Of a stretch of 64,000 nucleotides of DNA, positions 45,140-57,745 are shown piece by piece (the stretch's first letter is position 1; every line of letters starts with the position of its first letter). The stretch comes from Calliphora vicina (lineage: Eukaryota; Arthropoda; Insecta; Diptera; Calliphoridae). The stretch is taken from the NCBI RefSeq assembly GCF_958450345.1, contig NC_088784.1:70271747-70335746 (forward strand), written 5' to 3'. Below the pieces are notes generated by a model. It had not been told where the DNA came from, did not search any database, and was given only the letters and a program-made list of their open reading frames with translations. The position numbers and the translations under genes were made by a program.

Positions 45140-46714
45140 AAAATAAATCAAATCAAATATATAAATAAATAAAAAGAAATTGTACATTACATTTACTAAA
45201 TTATACATACAACCATACTTACATACAAATATTTATATATAGAGTATAAAACCTTGAATTTATTCCTAGCCACAACACATCCTCTTCCTAGTTTTTCTAC
45301 TACTACTACTATTATTACTTCTAACTATTACTACCATGTAAAATTTAGCTAAATAAATTTCAAATTATTTACTGAAATTTTTAAATTAAATTATTTCAAA
45401 AAAAAAAAGAAAACAAAAAAAGCTTTACTTCAAAGAAATGAGTGAAACTATTACTTACTTACTATTATTATTAACTAAATACTATTGAAAATAATTAAAA
45501 AAGAAAAAATACACATTATTACTATGTATTACTACAATATTAATTACTACTATACAATTAAACAAATTCAAATTGTTATCATTACTATTGTAATTAAGTA
45601 TTATACCTACATACTTAGATACAATACATATTTAATTAATACTATTTAAATTATCTAATCATTATTTATTTTTATTTGTTTTTATATTTTAACTATGTAT
45701 GAAGAACAAAAAAAAAAAACAAAAAAACACAACAACAAATTGAGAAGTAAGACCTTTTAAAAAGTTATAAATACTTTTTTTAAACAAAAACCATATTTAC
45801 TTAGTATGAGTATGTATTAGATAGAACTTTTTTCTTCTATTTATATAATAATTATATATATATATATATATTATAACTTATATATAAACAAAACAACAAC
45901 AACAAAACTGTTTATGTAATATGTGCACTTTTTACTACAATTTATTAACTTATTAAGAGCAAACAAAAACTAATACTTAATAGTTTAAAAACAAAATCAG
46001 AAAATTTCAATGAATTCTAAGAAAATCCAGAAAATAAAATTATTGAAATTATATTTGCAAACAAAACAAGCGGAAAATCATTTTAAATTATTAATTATAT
46101 TTAAAAAGAAAACATAAAAACTACCACAAATAAATACTTAGAGATTTTATTATAACAAAACTGAAGCCTTCATATTCATAAATGAAATTTTATCTATTTA
46201 AAACTTAAAACTATAAAGAAAAACAAACATTTAAATCCAAAACTTCTTGTATATATTTAAGGCAATATTAATGTTAAAAAAAACATACAATGCTAGTACC
46301 GAATTTTAAAGCCTTTCATTTTTAATTTAATTCAAAACAAAAAAAAATAAAAATTTAAAAGAAATTATCCTCTTAATTATGAAACTAAAATTAATCAAAA
46401 AAAAAAAACAAAAATATTTATATAATTTTTATATACACCCCTTATATACATACATACATACATATATATATGTAATAATTATTATACTTATATACTTACT
46501 TATGTATATGAAAACAAAAATATATGTTTAAAAAACATTTTACTATTTATGCTTTTAACACTTTACTCTAAAAGAAAAAAAAAATTTAATAAAAACTCTT
46601 AGTCCATAATTAAAAACAAAAAAAGGAAAACCTCCCCCAAAAAAAACTTCAACTTTTTTCCCAACTTTTTAATCTTAGTCTACAAAAATATTAACATTTT
46701 AGTAACAGTTGAAA
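45140..46714 (+). other. Presumed Camta 3' UTR and flank, very AT-rich
   Basis: Starts after the stop codon with AAATAAATCAAATC; several AATAAA-like hexamers occur from 45143 on (for example near 45164 and 45352). A TA microsatellite is at 45845-45880. No other coding signal was seen. The true cleavage site cannot be fixed without transcripts. Confidence 0.5.
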
Positions 46715-46906
46715 ATGAAAAACATTAAACAGTTATTACTCTTTCTATTAGTTATTCAAAGTCTAAATGAATGCAATTTATTGTTAGTGACAAATATTCA
46801 ATCAGTTGAAGAGCGAATTATGAAAGTTAACAGAATGAAAGTTTATATCAAACGTTTATGTCCAGAAATTGAAGAAAGTGTAGAAGATGATTTTTTGTTT
46901 ATTTAA
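46715..46906 (+). CDS. Candidate small secreted peptide gene, 63 aa, unrecognised
   Basis: The ORF starts MKNIKQLLLFLLVIQSLNEC, a basic-hydrophobic stretch typical of a signal peptide, followed by a charged region with VEERIMKVNRMKVYIKRLCP and an acidic tail EIEESVEDDFLFI. Only two Cys are present. The stop is followed within ten bases by AATAAA. The AT-rich context could produce such an ORF by chance, and no homologue is recalled. It may alternatively belong to the end of a spliced gene, as an ACATTTTAG acceptor-like site lies 14 bases upstream. Confidence 0.35.
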   Translation: MKNIKQLLLFLLVIQSLNECNLLLVTNIQSVEERIMKVNRMKVYIKRLCPEIEESVEDDFLFI

Positions 46907-47489
46907 TTAAAATAAAGAGTTGGAATTCTTGAAGATGTTTGTAATACAAATACAAAATGCCCTATTAATTATTGCCTTGTTCATTCTTTTCTTATTTTTT
47001 TCCTTATGTCCTTTTTCAGAATTTTTTATTTTGGCTGAAAACTGAAACACAGATTTCAAACTTTTACTAGCAATTTCTATATCCCAAGAGGAAACTTTGT
47101 GTGTAAATTTTCCATGTATTCTGTTTTTACTACAGTAATAAAACACATATCATTGCTTAAAGAAATATACATAGAGGGAAAACTCTACTGTCAAAGACCT
47201 AACAAACAATGTGAAAACCAAAAAAACGCTCTGATGTGTGATTATTTTAAATAATATTTTTGTTCGAGTTTCTTTCTAGTTCCAACTCTCTGTATATTTC
47301 TCTATTTATAAGGTTCTTATTCAGAATTTTGTTTTGGAAAAAATTAAATTTGTTTATGAAACATGCAACATAAAATGTTATTTAATAACGAAAATGAATA
47401 ATAAAATTGAATATCTGATGGATTTGAAAAGGATATAACCATTGAATTGGATACATACGTTTAAAAACCATAATCACCCTTACCGTGGT
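46907..47489. other. Intergenic AT-rich sequence
   Basis: Holds an AATAAA at 46912 directly after the candidate small ORF. CTCTACTGTCAAAGACCTAA near 47188 resembles 59830-59850. Nothing else supported. Confidence 0.4.
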
Positions 47490-47930
47490 TGGCGTAAACG
47501 TCTTACGCCTACGACTGTTTCGTACTAGATTAAAGATAAAATGTAAACTGTTTCTTTAATCTAGTACGAAACTGGGTGAATATTGTGTTAACTGAACTAA
47601 ATTTTCATCCAATATTTTACCAGTTTTTAATAGGATTTTATGGTGAGCATTTTTAAAATTTTTCAATATAAGGCTTTTAGACTTATTCAGCCTTATAAGT
47701 CTGAAAGCCTTAGTCGTTTTACGACAACGACAGTTTCGTACTAGATTAATGAAGGCGTAGTCGTTTTACGACAACGACAGTTTCGTACTAGATTAATGAA
47801 ACAGGTTGAATAATTTCTTTAATATAGTACGAAAATGTCGTTGTCGTAAAGGCGTAGTCGTTTTACGACAACGACAGTTTCGTACTAGATTAATGAAACA
47901 GGTTGAATAATTTCTTTAATATAGTATGAT
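47490..47930. repeat. Foldback array with CGTACTAGATTAA motifs
   Basis: AGTTTCGTACTAGATTAATG and its flanking TAGTCGTTTTACGACAACGA occur in direct copies at about 47711, 47757 and 47849, and inverted forms occur at 47555-47571 and 47815-47842. TTTTACGACAACGAC / GTCGTTGTCGTAAA pairs can form nested hairpins. Probably a collapsed cluster of foldback MITEs. Confidence 0.6.
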
Positions 47931-48221
47931 ATAATATAATATGTAATATAATGAAAGACAAAATTCAATTTTCATTAACTTTTTGGAACTGATTCCAAGT
48001 GTGACAATATTGAACCAAATACCTTAATGTAAGTACTTGTTCTAGAATCGTTGTTAAGAAGGTGTATTACAACTTTGTTGGAATTTGAAACGAGTGACAA
48101 TTTCGAAAAAAATCGTTGAATAGAGTTGATTATAAAACCGTTCCAAGAAGAGCTACTGGTTTCGTAATGTAATGCTTCCGATGAACTTGTTTCGAAGGTG
48201 ATATTTTAAAAAATTATAATA

Positions 48222-49217
48222 CAGTGGGACCTCGATTATCCGTATTGGTCGGAACCGGAAGCATTCTGGATAATCAATTTTCCCGGTTAATTGAGTACCA
48301 ATTTTGAATAGTTTTTTAAGGGATTTTATGTACATGTTTAAATAATATAAGGATTTTATTAAATTTCGGACATATGCCCACAGCATTTCATTTTCTGGGC
48401 AGAGTAAGTTATTCCACGCATTTTTCAAAACTGCAGAAGTAACAGCGGGCCTTTTCGGAAATGCATCACTGCGCAGACAATGCATCAGCCATTTTGGTGA
48501 TGCTTGTTTGATGGTTTTTTGCGCATCATCTGTTTCATTGTTGCTTTTTAGAACACAAGACATTTGCAGTGTTGGCAACTTTTGCATTTTAGAATGTACT
48601 GCGCATCAGATGCAGCGCAGTGATGCATTTCCGAAAATGCCCAGCGTTCCAAGCATTATTAATTGACAACAGTGTTTTTTTGATGTTAAACGCTTTCTTA
48701 AATTCTTATCTAGTTTTTCGATAATGACATTTAAAGCTCCATATTGTACCATCGGTTGGATCAAAGACGTCACATTTGGTTTGGAAAATTGTATAAATCG
48801 TTCATTGCTGAGTTTTTTTTATTCTATTGATATGAATTGTGGCAGCTATATAATCAGCTGAAGATTTTTCTCCTAAGTTTGTGAATTCCATTTCGCTTTT
48901 TTGTTTAATTTTGAGAGGAATATTTTAGCCTTTTCATTCAATATTAATCCAGAAATTGGAGTTCGATCTTTCCAGAACCATTCAAAAACTGCGAAATCTA
49001 CTATTGGTTCTTCAGCAGTTTTTAAATATTTTCTGTTTCAAATGGGGAATTCCTCAAAAATATTCGAAAAAAATGTTGCTTATAATCCCGGATAAATGAG
49101 TTAATTACGGTTAATCGATGCAAAAAAGTTGAAATCGATCCAAAATTTTTTTCTTTTTCTTTCACGGATAATTGATGTTGCCGGATAATAGAATTACGGA
49201 TAATCGAGGCCTTACTG
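48222..49217. mobile_element. pogo-like non-autonomous element, copy 2, with transposase remnant
   Basis: 996 bp with ends CAGTGGGACCTCGATTATCC and GGATAATCGAGGCCTTACTG, flanked by TA (48220-48221, 49218-49219). The extra length versus copy 1 includes minus-strand sequence ending a frame with AVLKNAWNNLLCPEN near 48400-48430, resembling the C-terminal helix of pogo/Tigger transposases (inference). Confidence 0.8.
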
Positions 49218-49343
49218 TAATTTAAAAAATAACACCATTTGGAATTGTATTTTAGAAGTTTCTAATTGTATTTCATAAATTTTCAATTAAATTTCAGTTA
49301 CTAACACATGTACTGAAGAATTATATATGTATATAAAGAAGAC

Positions 49344-49555
49344 TAGGATGGGCCGATTTGAATGGACAACAATTTTTCGATAGCTTTTGGCATATCATTT
49401 TCGAGGCGCTCAAATTTCAGAAAATATAAAAAAATTTACTTTTATTTTTAAGGTTTTTAATACATACGAAAAAACCTTAAAAATAAAAGTCAATTATTTT
49501 TCATCTTTCCAAAAGTTATCGTAAACAATATCGAGTGCTAAATCGATCTATCCTA
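49344..49555. mobile_element. 212-bp MITE with central palindrome
   Basis: The ends are TAGGATGGGCCGATTTGAA and TAAATCGATCTATCCTA, imperfect inverted repeats. In the centre CTTTTATTTTTAAGGTTTTT and AAAAACCTTAAAAATAAAAG face each other across a short loop. The target duplication is not clear. Confidence 0.6.
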
Positions 49556-50119
49556 ATATATATACATATTTGTTTATATATACTATTTTTTTAAAGAAGA
49601 AAATATTATTTTTGAATGCAAGATTTTATTTTTTAGTTCTGTGGATAATTGTAGTAGTTATCCGAGTTTTGTTTATTTCAGCGCCTAAAACTATGCTATG
49701 AAAAAATTTATTATTTATTTAAAAAATTATCCACTTTTACAATTTTTAAATGATTCATATAATTTTCAAACGATTTCGGTAAAAAAAAATATTTTTTTTT
49801 ATACAAAATAAAATGTTTCAACTGAAAAAGGATGCATGAGAGCATAACGACTCTATGCTTCTAATTAAACCAAATTTGATGCACTGTTTATTAATTATAT
49901 TTTAGCAATGTTCACCAATTTTTAATATGATGATGACAATTTTGGTCTTATATATGATTTAGAGAGTGTATAAAAGGTGGTTGTGTCCTTGACCCGTATA
50001 AACGCACAATAACTTTCAATGTGGCGATACTAACACTTTTTTAATTTGTTGTATATTGTGATCATCTAATAGTTTTAAAGTGTAGTTTGGAACATAAATA
50101 AATATTTTAAAATATTTAA
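49556..50119. other. Intergenic AT-rich sequence
   Basis: No feature recognised up to the TTAA at 50116-50119. Confidence 0.4.
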
Positions 50120-51788
50120 CCCTGCTGTTAGGTTAAAAAAAACTTACGAATCTTAGGTAGGGGACCATTTTGGTCCTCTTTGTATTTTTCATAAAAAATT
50201 TTACATAAAACTCTTTGACCAGACATTTTAAATATTTATAAAAGTGAATATATAAATTTTTATAAAAAAAATTTAAAAAAATGGAAAATTGACGAAATAT
50301 TATCAGTGATATTGCCGAATTTCTAAATGAAATTGATTCAGATATTTCATTTTCGTCCATATTAGATGAAAATATTGAAAGAAAGTCATATTGATGAATG
50401 TGAAATGAACAATGGTGAAGAAAATGAAGCAGATTATGCTGTAGATGCATTATACATTGCGAAAACCAAAATGCAATGGATTCCTTTACCACGTCACATT
50501 GGAGCTTCAGCGGAGAATATTACATCATTACCACCAGGTTTAACGCTTTGTGGTGTGAAAATAATCATGGATAATACGAATAAATGTGGTAGACTTAAAT
50601 TTGAAAGCAAATGGAAAGATTTATTGGTGTTCTAATTCTTGCTGGGATTTTGGTCTTGTGTATACGTAATTAGGTTATCATAATAATTTTATATTGCAGT
50701 GGCAAAAACGAAGATTAGTTTGATGCAAGTTTTGGCATATTGATACAAGTGCTCTCAGCTTGGATGATGTTGTCAACAGAAGACAACAAAAAAGTAGTGA
50801 CAAGTTTGAGTTATGGGACAATTGGGAAACTCTTCTTTCAATGTTTTATAACATCCTGATAACAGGTGATAACTTCATCTTTTGAGTAAGATGCAAAGGA
50901 GACGGACATATATGGGAACATTTCGGGAAAACAAAACTTCCACCGAAATTGTTTATGTCCAAAAAAGTTCCTTTATATACATCCGCATTTGCTTTTAGTG
51001 AAATCGTAGCACTTGTTTGCTATATATATCGGCCATAAAACTAAAGGAACTATATTGATGAGCTCCATCAATAATCATAACAAGATACCTGCAATCGTTT
51101 CTTATTATAACTGTACAAAGTTTCCTTTATCTATCTTAGGAGGCGTTGATACTGCTGATCAAACGATTAGTTACTACAACACTAAAAGAAAATTAAATAG
51201 ATGGTAAAATTATGTATTTTCAAATATAGATGATACATCCGAGTTTTTACGCCAGTTAGCTATGTGCATATCAGAAGAATACGTTTTGAAATGGACAGTC
51301 AAACCTAAAAATCCATTTGCAGCAGAGCTATTGACTCAACAAAAAGCTTCGCCATCAAATAGTGTACCATCTACAAGAGTTGATATAAACATTTCAGTTA
51401 CTAGAAAATGGGGAATTTGCAATTGATGTAAGTTCAAATGTGATGCCAAATGCATTATGTCGAACATATTTGTATGCAAATCGAATCGAAAAACAATTTT
51501 TTCATCTTGCTTCGAAAATAACAATAAACCATAATTGTTTTTTCTTACTTTTACTCATATAAAGAATAAAATATATTGCATGGACCAAAATGGTCCAAAA
51601 CCTAAGATTTGTAAATTTTAATTTTTTTCTGTTCGATGTTATCCTATATAGCTAAAATCTAACTAAAATCATTAAAATAGAAAAATAATACCTGAGCAGA
51701 CGTTTTAAGTTGATACGATAAGCCATTGCAAATTTATATAAAAAATAAAAAAAAATTTGACCAAAATGGTCCAAACCTAACAGCAGGG
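50120..51788 (+). mobile_element. Decayed piggyBac-like transposon, TTAA-flanked
   Basis: 1669 bp from CCCTGCTGTTAGG to CCTAACAGCAGGG, flanked by TTAA at 50116-50119 and 51789-51792. Subterminal inverted segments ATCTTAGGT..GGACCATTTTGGTCC (50152-50178) and GGACCAAAATGGTCC..ACCTAAGAT (51584-51609) add to the ends. CCCT ends and TTAA duplication define piggyBac elements. Confidence 0.85.
50290..51540 (+). pseudogene. piggyBac-like transposase pseudogene
   Basis: Coding remnants in order: ISDIAEFLNEIDSDISFSS, an open stretch 50366-50635 (ending KCGRLKFESKWKDLLVF), and GGVDTADQTISYYNTKRKLN near 51140-51205, the family's catalytic-region GGVD-x-x-D motif. A C-terminal Cys-rich finger reads RKWGICN then CKFKCDAKCIMSNIFVCKSN with the final Asp/Cys region eroded. 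Multiple stops and shifts; inactive. Confidence 0.75.
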
Positions 51789-51792
51789 TTAA

Positions 51793-53229
51793 ATCAAACT
51801 TATATTAAAATTACATTTCAATAAATATCCTCTTATGTATCAGCGTAGGTATATCGCCAATGATTGTATACTGTACAATTTCCAACTCTTTTCTTATTTA
51901 AATCATCTTCAATACTTAATATAAATGAAATTAGCTTATAAACATCATTTCAAAAGTCTCCCTTCAATGTAATCTTAGTCTATTATCATTTACTTTTATA
52001 CTTTAAATCAATTTATCAAAATTGCATAGACTTAAAATCTCAAAATTACCTAAATTCTAAATAGATGTAAAGCTAAACAAATAATTAACATAAAACTTGC
52101 AGAAGAATTTTTAAAAGAGAAAAAAATCATAATTATTTTTGTCCGTCCACATTGTTAGCTTTCATAAATGCAAAAAAAAACAAAGAACAAAAAAAACGTA
52201 AAATAATAACGAAAACATTTAAAGAAATAAATATAAATAAATTAATTTTTAAAATTAAATATTAAAGGCTAAAATTTAAACATTAAAAGAACAAACACAT
52301 ACAGAGTGAAAATTATAAACGTATGTGCTAAAAAAACAAACGAAAAATCACACATAAACACATTAAACAGCATGTTTTTCTAAAGAAAATATTTAAAAAT
52401 AAAACATTATAAATAATTTTATAATAAAACGAAATTTATATTATTATACTCGTATGTATTACAATTTAGTAGATACAAAGTATAAAAAAACAAGCTTAAA
52501 GTAGATTGTTAAAAATCAATAAATAAATGTATAATTAATATAAATATATAAAAAAAAACAATTAAAACAAAACTCTATAGGAAGGAATATAACGTATGCT
52601 AAAAGGCTGTGAATTCCTTATTAAATTAACAAAATTAATAAGGAAATTAGACAAAGCTAATTGCAGAATATTAGAACAAAATACATAGACATAAATGAAA
52701 ATACATACATAATTCAAATTCTATTATCAAACATTACAAAAAAGAGAAAAAAGCATGTTACTTAAGCAACTAAAGGAATTATAAAACAACAAAAACAAAC
52801 AAAAATATTTAAACAAAATACATAAATTAGAAAACAAAAGAAAGAACACCTAAATATGTAGTATATATAGCAATTTCAGGATAAGGTCAACTTTAATTTC
52901 CCAAACTGATTTGAAATTTTTAGGCAGAGTTTTTAAATTTTTTGTAAGAAACAAATTTATAAATAAAAATTTATATTTTCTTGAATTTTTATAACAAAAA
53001 TACTTTTCAAATATTCAAAACACAAACTGTTATAATTCTCCTACTTGTTTTTACTTAACATCCCTAAAGTATGCTTTAGTTTTATATGTAAAAGATAGTA
53101 CTCATGCAATACCGGGCTGCCAGATAATTCTGATATATGAAAATACGCACTATAGGTGAGAAATCGCTAGAAAAATATAAAGAATGCAAAATATATTACT
53201 TGAAGAACAAATGTCAATTAATAACACTA
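51793..53229. other. Very AT-rich intergenic sequence
   Basis: Many A runs, no ORF and no element ends. Composition resembles the Camta 3' flank, so it could be distal 3' UTR or intergenic DNA. Confidence 0.4.
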
Positions 53230-54470
53230 GTTTACAAGGTTTTAGTTCATGAGCTTGGCAGTCTCTGACTGGTGTGTACACAACGTCGAGCATTGTCCAG
53301 GAATGGCGGGCAACCTTAAATAGGATAGCGAGACATTCAACAGTAGTACTCATGTGGGTACTTTGGAAAATTGTGTTGCTGATAATTTGGTGAAAAAGGA
53401 CGCCATGATGTCTGACGAAGACATAGACTTCCTATGCGGTATTCCGTTATCTAATTGCAAGCAGAAATAAGTAACTTTTACTATGAGCTCGTTCAGGCAA
53501 GATGGGGATGTGAACCCACCTGTACGATTACCAGAATGATATGGATCCGATTAAACCGAGGGCGAACAACATATCTTCTTGACCTAACACGCTCACAATT
53601 AAGCAATGTAGAGGCGGTGATAACCGGACACAGCATATTTGCCAACCATGCGAGGAGATTTGACCTGCCCTATAACGACTTCTGTAGAAGTTGTCAAAAT
53701 GTAGAGGAGGATGAGACCATTTTTTATCTACTTTGTCATTGCCCGGGATTAGGAGATCTACGCATCAGGTTTCTGGGACTTGGTTCCTTAAATAGTCTTT
53801 CTGAGCTATCGCACATGAAGTTATAATGCATCAATGCCTTTATTATGAACAGCAATTGGCTACTCAAACCAGACACGGGAATCTCCACGGAGTGACCTAG
53901 TATCCGTCATATGACTGGTGCATACAATTTTGCTCACTTCTCTTCATCTGACTTCCTTCCTCATTATTTCTTCTACTCCTTTATTCTATCTGTCTTTCCC
54001 TTCTCTACGGCGGTGATAATCGGACACTGCCTTTTTGGCAAGCATGCGAGGAGACTTGGTCCTCCCTATAACGACTTCTGTAGATGTTGTCAAAATGAAG
54101 AGGAGGATGAGACCATTTTTCATCTTCTTTGTCATTGCCCGGCATTAGGAGATCTACGCGTTAAATAGCCTTTCTTAGCTGACGGACATGCAGTTAGAAT
54201 GCATCAATGCCTCTATTAGGAATAGCAATTGGCTACTCAAACCAGACACGGGAATCTACACGGAGTAACCAAGTATCCGTCAAATGACTGACATTTCTTC
54301 TACTCCTTTATTCAATCTGACTTTCCCCTTCTCTTTTCGTGTCTCTCTGTCCCTCTTTCATTTCTATTTTCATGTAATGGTAGCTACTGTTAAGATCCAA
54401 GTGAGCTGTTCTCTTTTCTGTCTCTACCATGCGGCTCCCTGTTAATCTATCCCATCCTAGGCCGTCTAAC
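53230..54470 (+). pseudogene. I-type non-LTR retrotransposon tail, partly duplicated
   Basis: RNase H end: MWVLWKI-like eroded WVPGH near 53350 and DIDFLCGIPLS. Tail: ARWGCEPTCTITRMIW, RTTYLLDLTRSQLSNVEAVI, TGHSIFANHARRFDLPYNDF, CRSCQNVEEDETIFYLLCHC, PGLGDLRIRFLG. A second copy of the tail (IGHCLFGKHARRLGPPYNDF, CRCCQNEEEDETIFHLLCHC) follows from 54009, about 395 bp later. CCHC-like motifs are conserved. Both copies lack the upstream reverse transcriptase. Confidence 0.75.
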
Positions 54471-57439
54471 TTCGGGAAAAATATTGAAAAAGATCTAGGA
54501 CTTTAAACTTTTGAGATATTTATTAAGAAAGATAGGACAAAAATTAACAGTTTTTATTCTTTTTTGTCTCCCTCACGATACTTCAACTATACAAGTCTGA
54601 CACACATGGTTTTAATTCAGTAGTTTTTATTCCAATCGATTACATTATGGAATCTTCAGATTCCGTGAAATTTGTCAATTCCAAAATAATTTAATAATTA
54701 CATACAGTGACTCGAACGCAAAATCGGATAAGAGTTTGTCTGATATAAATGTGCTCTATACATGAAAGGATGTACCAACAAAAATGTTTTTTTCGCATCT
54801 ATTTACAATTCTTGTCTGACAAACTCTTGTTCGATTTTGCATTTGAGTCACTGTATATATTTCAGATTTTAATTTGAATGAGTTTTTTATATTAAAACAA
54901 GACAGAAATTTATTAAATATTTTAGAAAAACATATAAATTCCACTTTGAAAACTGATAGTGGTTTCATCCCGAAAGAAACTTTCGTTTTACTTTATCTGA
55001 AGAAGCGAAATACGGAATTAAATCCAATTTCGACCGGAATGAAATTCTGAAACAGGCCTGGTAGTTTCCTAGCCTTGATAATTCCGTTAAAATCCGACAC
55101 AGTGTGTTCTTCTGAACTACTAGTTGCAAAATGATGTAAGCGTAACCTTGCCAAATTAAAAATGGAAAAACAGAATGATTAATGCTTTGCGAATTTACAA
55201 AATTTATCGGAATCTGAAAAAGCTAAAACAAAATCAATCGAAATAGTACGGAGTCCATTTTGAACGGAATGTGTGACAGCCGTGATAGAATGAATTTATA
55301 AATGAGTGGCAGTGAGTGCTATTTTGATCATTTGATAATGAAATTGAAAATTATAAATTTTAACTTATTGAACTTTAAATACATTTTATTTTCTGTTTTA
55401 GTTTCAAAACTATGCAATTATTTCAGAATTTAAACAAAAGACAAGTTAAAAAAGCTCAAATACATTTCATCAAAATCCATTAAATATAAAGGGTTATAAG
55501 AAGTAGAGATGCCAAATGGGAAATGCCGAATGTCGTATATCGGACGTTTTGAAAATTCTATAAAAACAAAAAGAAGAGAAGAAACTAAAAATGTTGATAA
55601 AAAAAAATTAATTTTTAAACTTTTACTCTTCGGTGTATAAATTTACCTAAAAGGTAAAATTTTTAAAATAATTAACTTAACACTGACAGAAATCTATTTG
55701 TTGAAATTACTAGCATAAAGTCGATAATACAAAATTTAAAGTTTTCCAGAAATTCGAAATTCGCATTATTTTGGTTTTTATATTGGTTCAAGGATAATAT
55801 TTATGAATAGATACATGTAAAATACCTAAAACATTTATCCTGAAAATGCTATCTATACAAAGAAATAATACAAATAATACTTAAACAAGACACCATTTCT
55901 TTATTCTGTAATATAAACTTTAGACTCTAGGACAATTTTTTTTATTCCCTCCAAATTCATTTTTTGAATTACTAATTATTTTTTTTCTTTCGTACTTAAA
56001 AATTATAAATAATTTTTCAAAAATATAAACAATTTTTTAACTGCACCAACGAATTACTTAACTACACAAATACTCTCACACACACATTTACTCACAGAAA
56101 CTCAAAAAAGGATATACAGTATTTTCAATTTAAACTTTGTTAAAATGTTGTTTATTATCTCTTTTACTCTCTATAATACACACACACTCTATAAATCTCT
56201 TTCACACTCTTCGAAAATAAGTATAAACCTAACTTCTTAGGTTAATCGAACAAAAAAAGAAAATCTAACAAAAAAAATAAACTAAAAACTATATAAATCT
56301 TGTAATTAATTAATACAATAAAAAAAATAATAAAATACTACTTAAGTACCTTTAGCCAATTGGCATTAAAATGTATTTTTCTTCTAATTTTATTTCTCAA
56401 TTTTATTTTTCTATTAAATATTCATTTTAAAACTTTAACTTTATATAAAACTAATAAAAAAAATCTAAATAAATCATTAAAAACTTAAAATAACAAAGAA
56501 AAAAATTTAATTCTAATATAAAAAAACTCACGTTATTTCAAATGAAAATGAAACTCTATCTTAAACACCAATTAATTTAAATTTTAAGCTCTAAAGTAGA
56601 CAAAAAACCAAAATCTAAAAGTCTAAACATTTTGTAAATTTCGTTAAAACAAACAACTAAATTTCTAATCTAAATGATATAAAAATTAAAAATTAATAAA
56701 CAAGTTTAACACAATTGTAATTATTTAAAATTTTAAAAAACAAGAAAAAACTCTAAACCTCTTTTTTGTATGAATAAGTCAAGTCAAATCGAATAAAGTC
56801 AAGTCACATCATTTTATCACAATTTTCAATTGAATCGTTATGAATGTTGCTTAAACGTGTACGTGTATTAAGAAATCTGTACTGAAATTTATTGTACTTA
56901 AGGTAATTGATTGAACCAACAATTTTATTAAAATAGATTTCAATTGAAAATTGTATTGATGTTAAAATATTAAAAATGAAAACAAAATTCTAACTATTTA
57001 TCTCTTAATAAATTAAAAAAATAATAAAAAAAATATATATAAACAATTTGGTGGTTTTATTTTTTTAATAACAAAATCAAAGGAAGAAGCTAAAACAAAA
57101 TCAAGGAGATATATAGTAGTGACTCACTTGGATCCATCATTTTCGTTTCCGTTGTGATCAAAATACTAAGAGTACAAAATCAGTACCCCCTTAAACCGTA
57201 ATGAGCCTTTAATCAAACCAATTAGTCGCACGAACGAAGGTATTTATCATTCAGATGTCCATTACTGGCAGGTTCTTCAGGTGAGAAGGTTTCTCGTTAT
57301 GATTACTTTGACAATAATCGCTAAATATAGTATTCTATTTCCAACAAGCAGTGATCTGTAGCTACTTAGAATTATGATATGATAGGTGATACTTAGAATT
57401 CCTACTATGGAAAAATTATTCGGGAATATGTTTTAAAAA
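54471..57439. other. Intergenic AT-rich sequence, one MITE inside
   Basis: Apart from the 149-bp MITE annotated separately, no feature is supported. 55880-57050 is extremely AT-rich with A/T runs and looks like untranslated or intergenic DNA. Confidence 0.4.
54705..54853. mobile_element. 149-bp TA-flanked MITE with about 40-bp TIRs
   Basis: The left end CAGTGACTCGAACGCAAAAT continues to AGAGTTTGTCTGA; the right end is the inverse, TCAGACAAGA..GAGTCACTG. TA on both sides (54703-54704, 54854-54855). TA plus CAGTG ends point to Tc1/mariner-pogo mobilisation. Confidence 0.8.
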
Positions 57440-57499
57440 AAGCCGCTGCCAAAATGAAGCGTATTCCAAAGAAAGTTCAGCATCGATCGAAACTAATAG

Positions 57500-57745
57500 T
57501 AGTCGGACGGACAACCACTTCATTCTAAATACTTTTTAATATTACGGTTTCTTGTTTGGCCGCATATTCTGGGCATTGTCGGACATTGCTCGCTTCAAAC
57601 GAATCAGCTGCGTTCGAAACTAATATGTAGTAGTCGGACGGCCAACCACTTCATTCTAAATACTTTTTAATATAACGGATTCATGTTTGGCCGCATATTC
57701 TCGGCGTTTTCGGACATTGCTCGCTTTAAACGAATCAGCTGCGTT
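57500..57745. repeat. Tandem duplication of about 118 bp inside a mariner remnant
   Basis: TAGTAGTCGGACGG, CAACCACTTCATTCTAAATA, TTGGCCGCATATTCT and GAATCAGCTGCGTTCG occur in the same order at 57497-57617 and 57619-57748. The duplicated sequence belongs to the mariner fragment on the minus strand. Confidence 0.7.

Noticed and set aside
48153..48587. Minus-strand 144-codon frame as a host gene
   Set aside because: It spans the end of a TA-flanked pogo-like element and reads into its terminal repeat.
50133..50492. Minus-strand 119-codon frame as a gene
   Set aside because: It is antisense to the piggyBac remnant and starts inside its terminal repeat.
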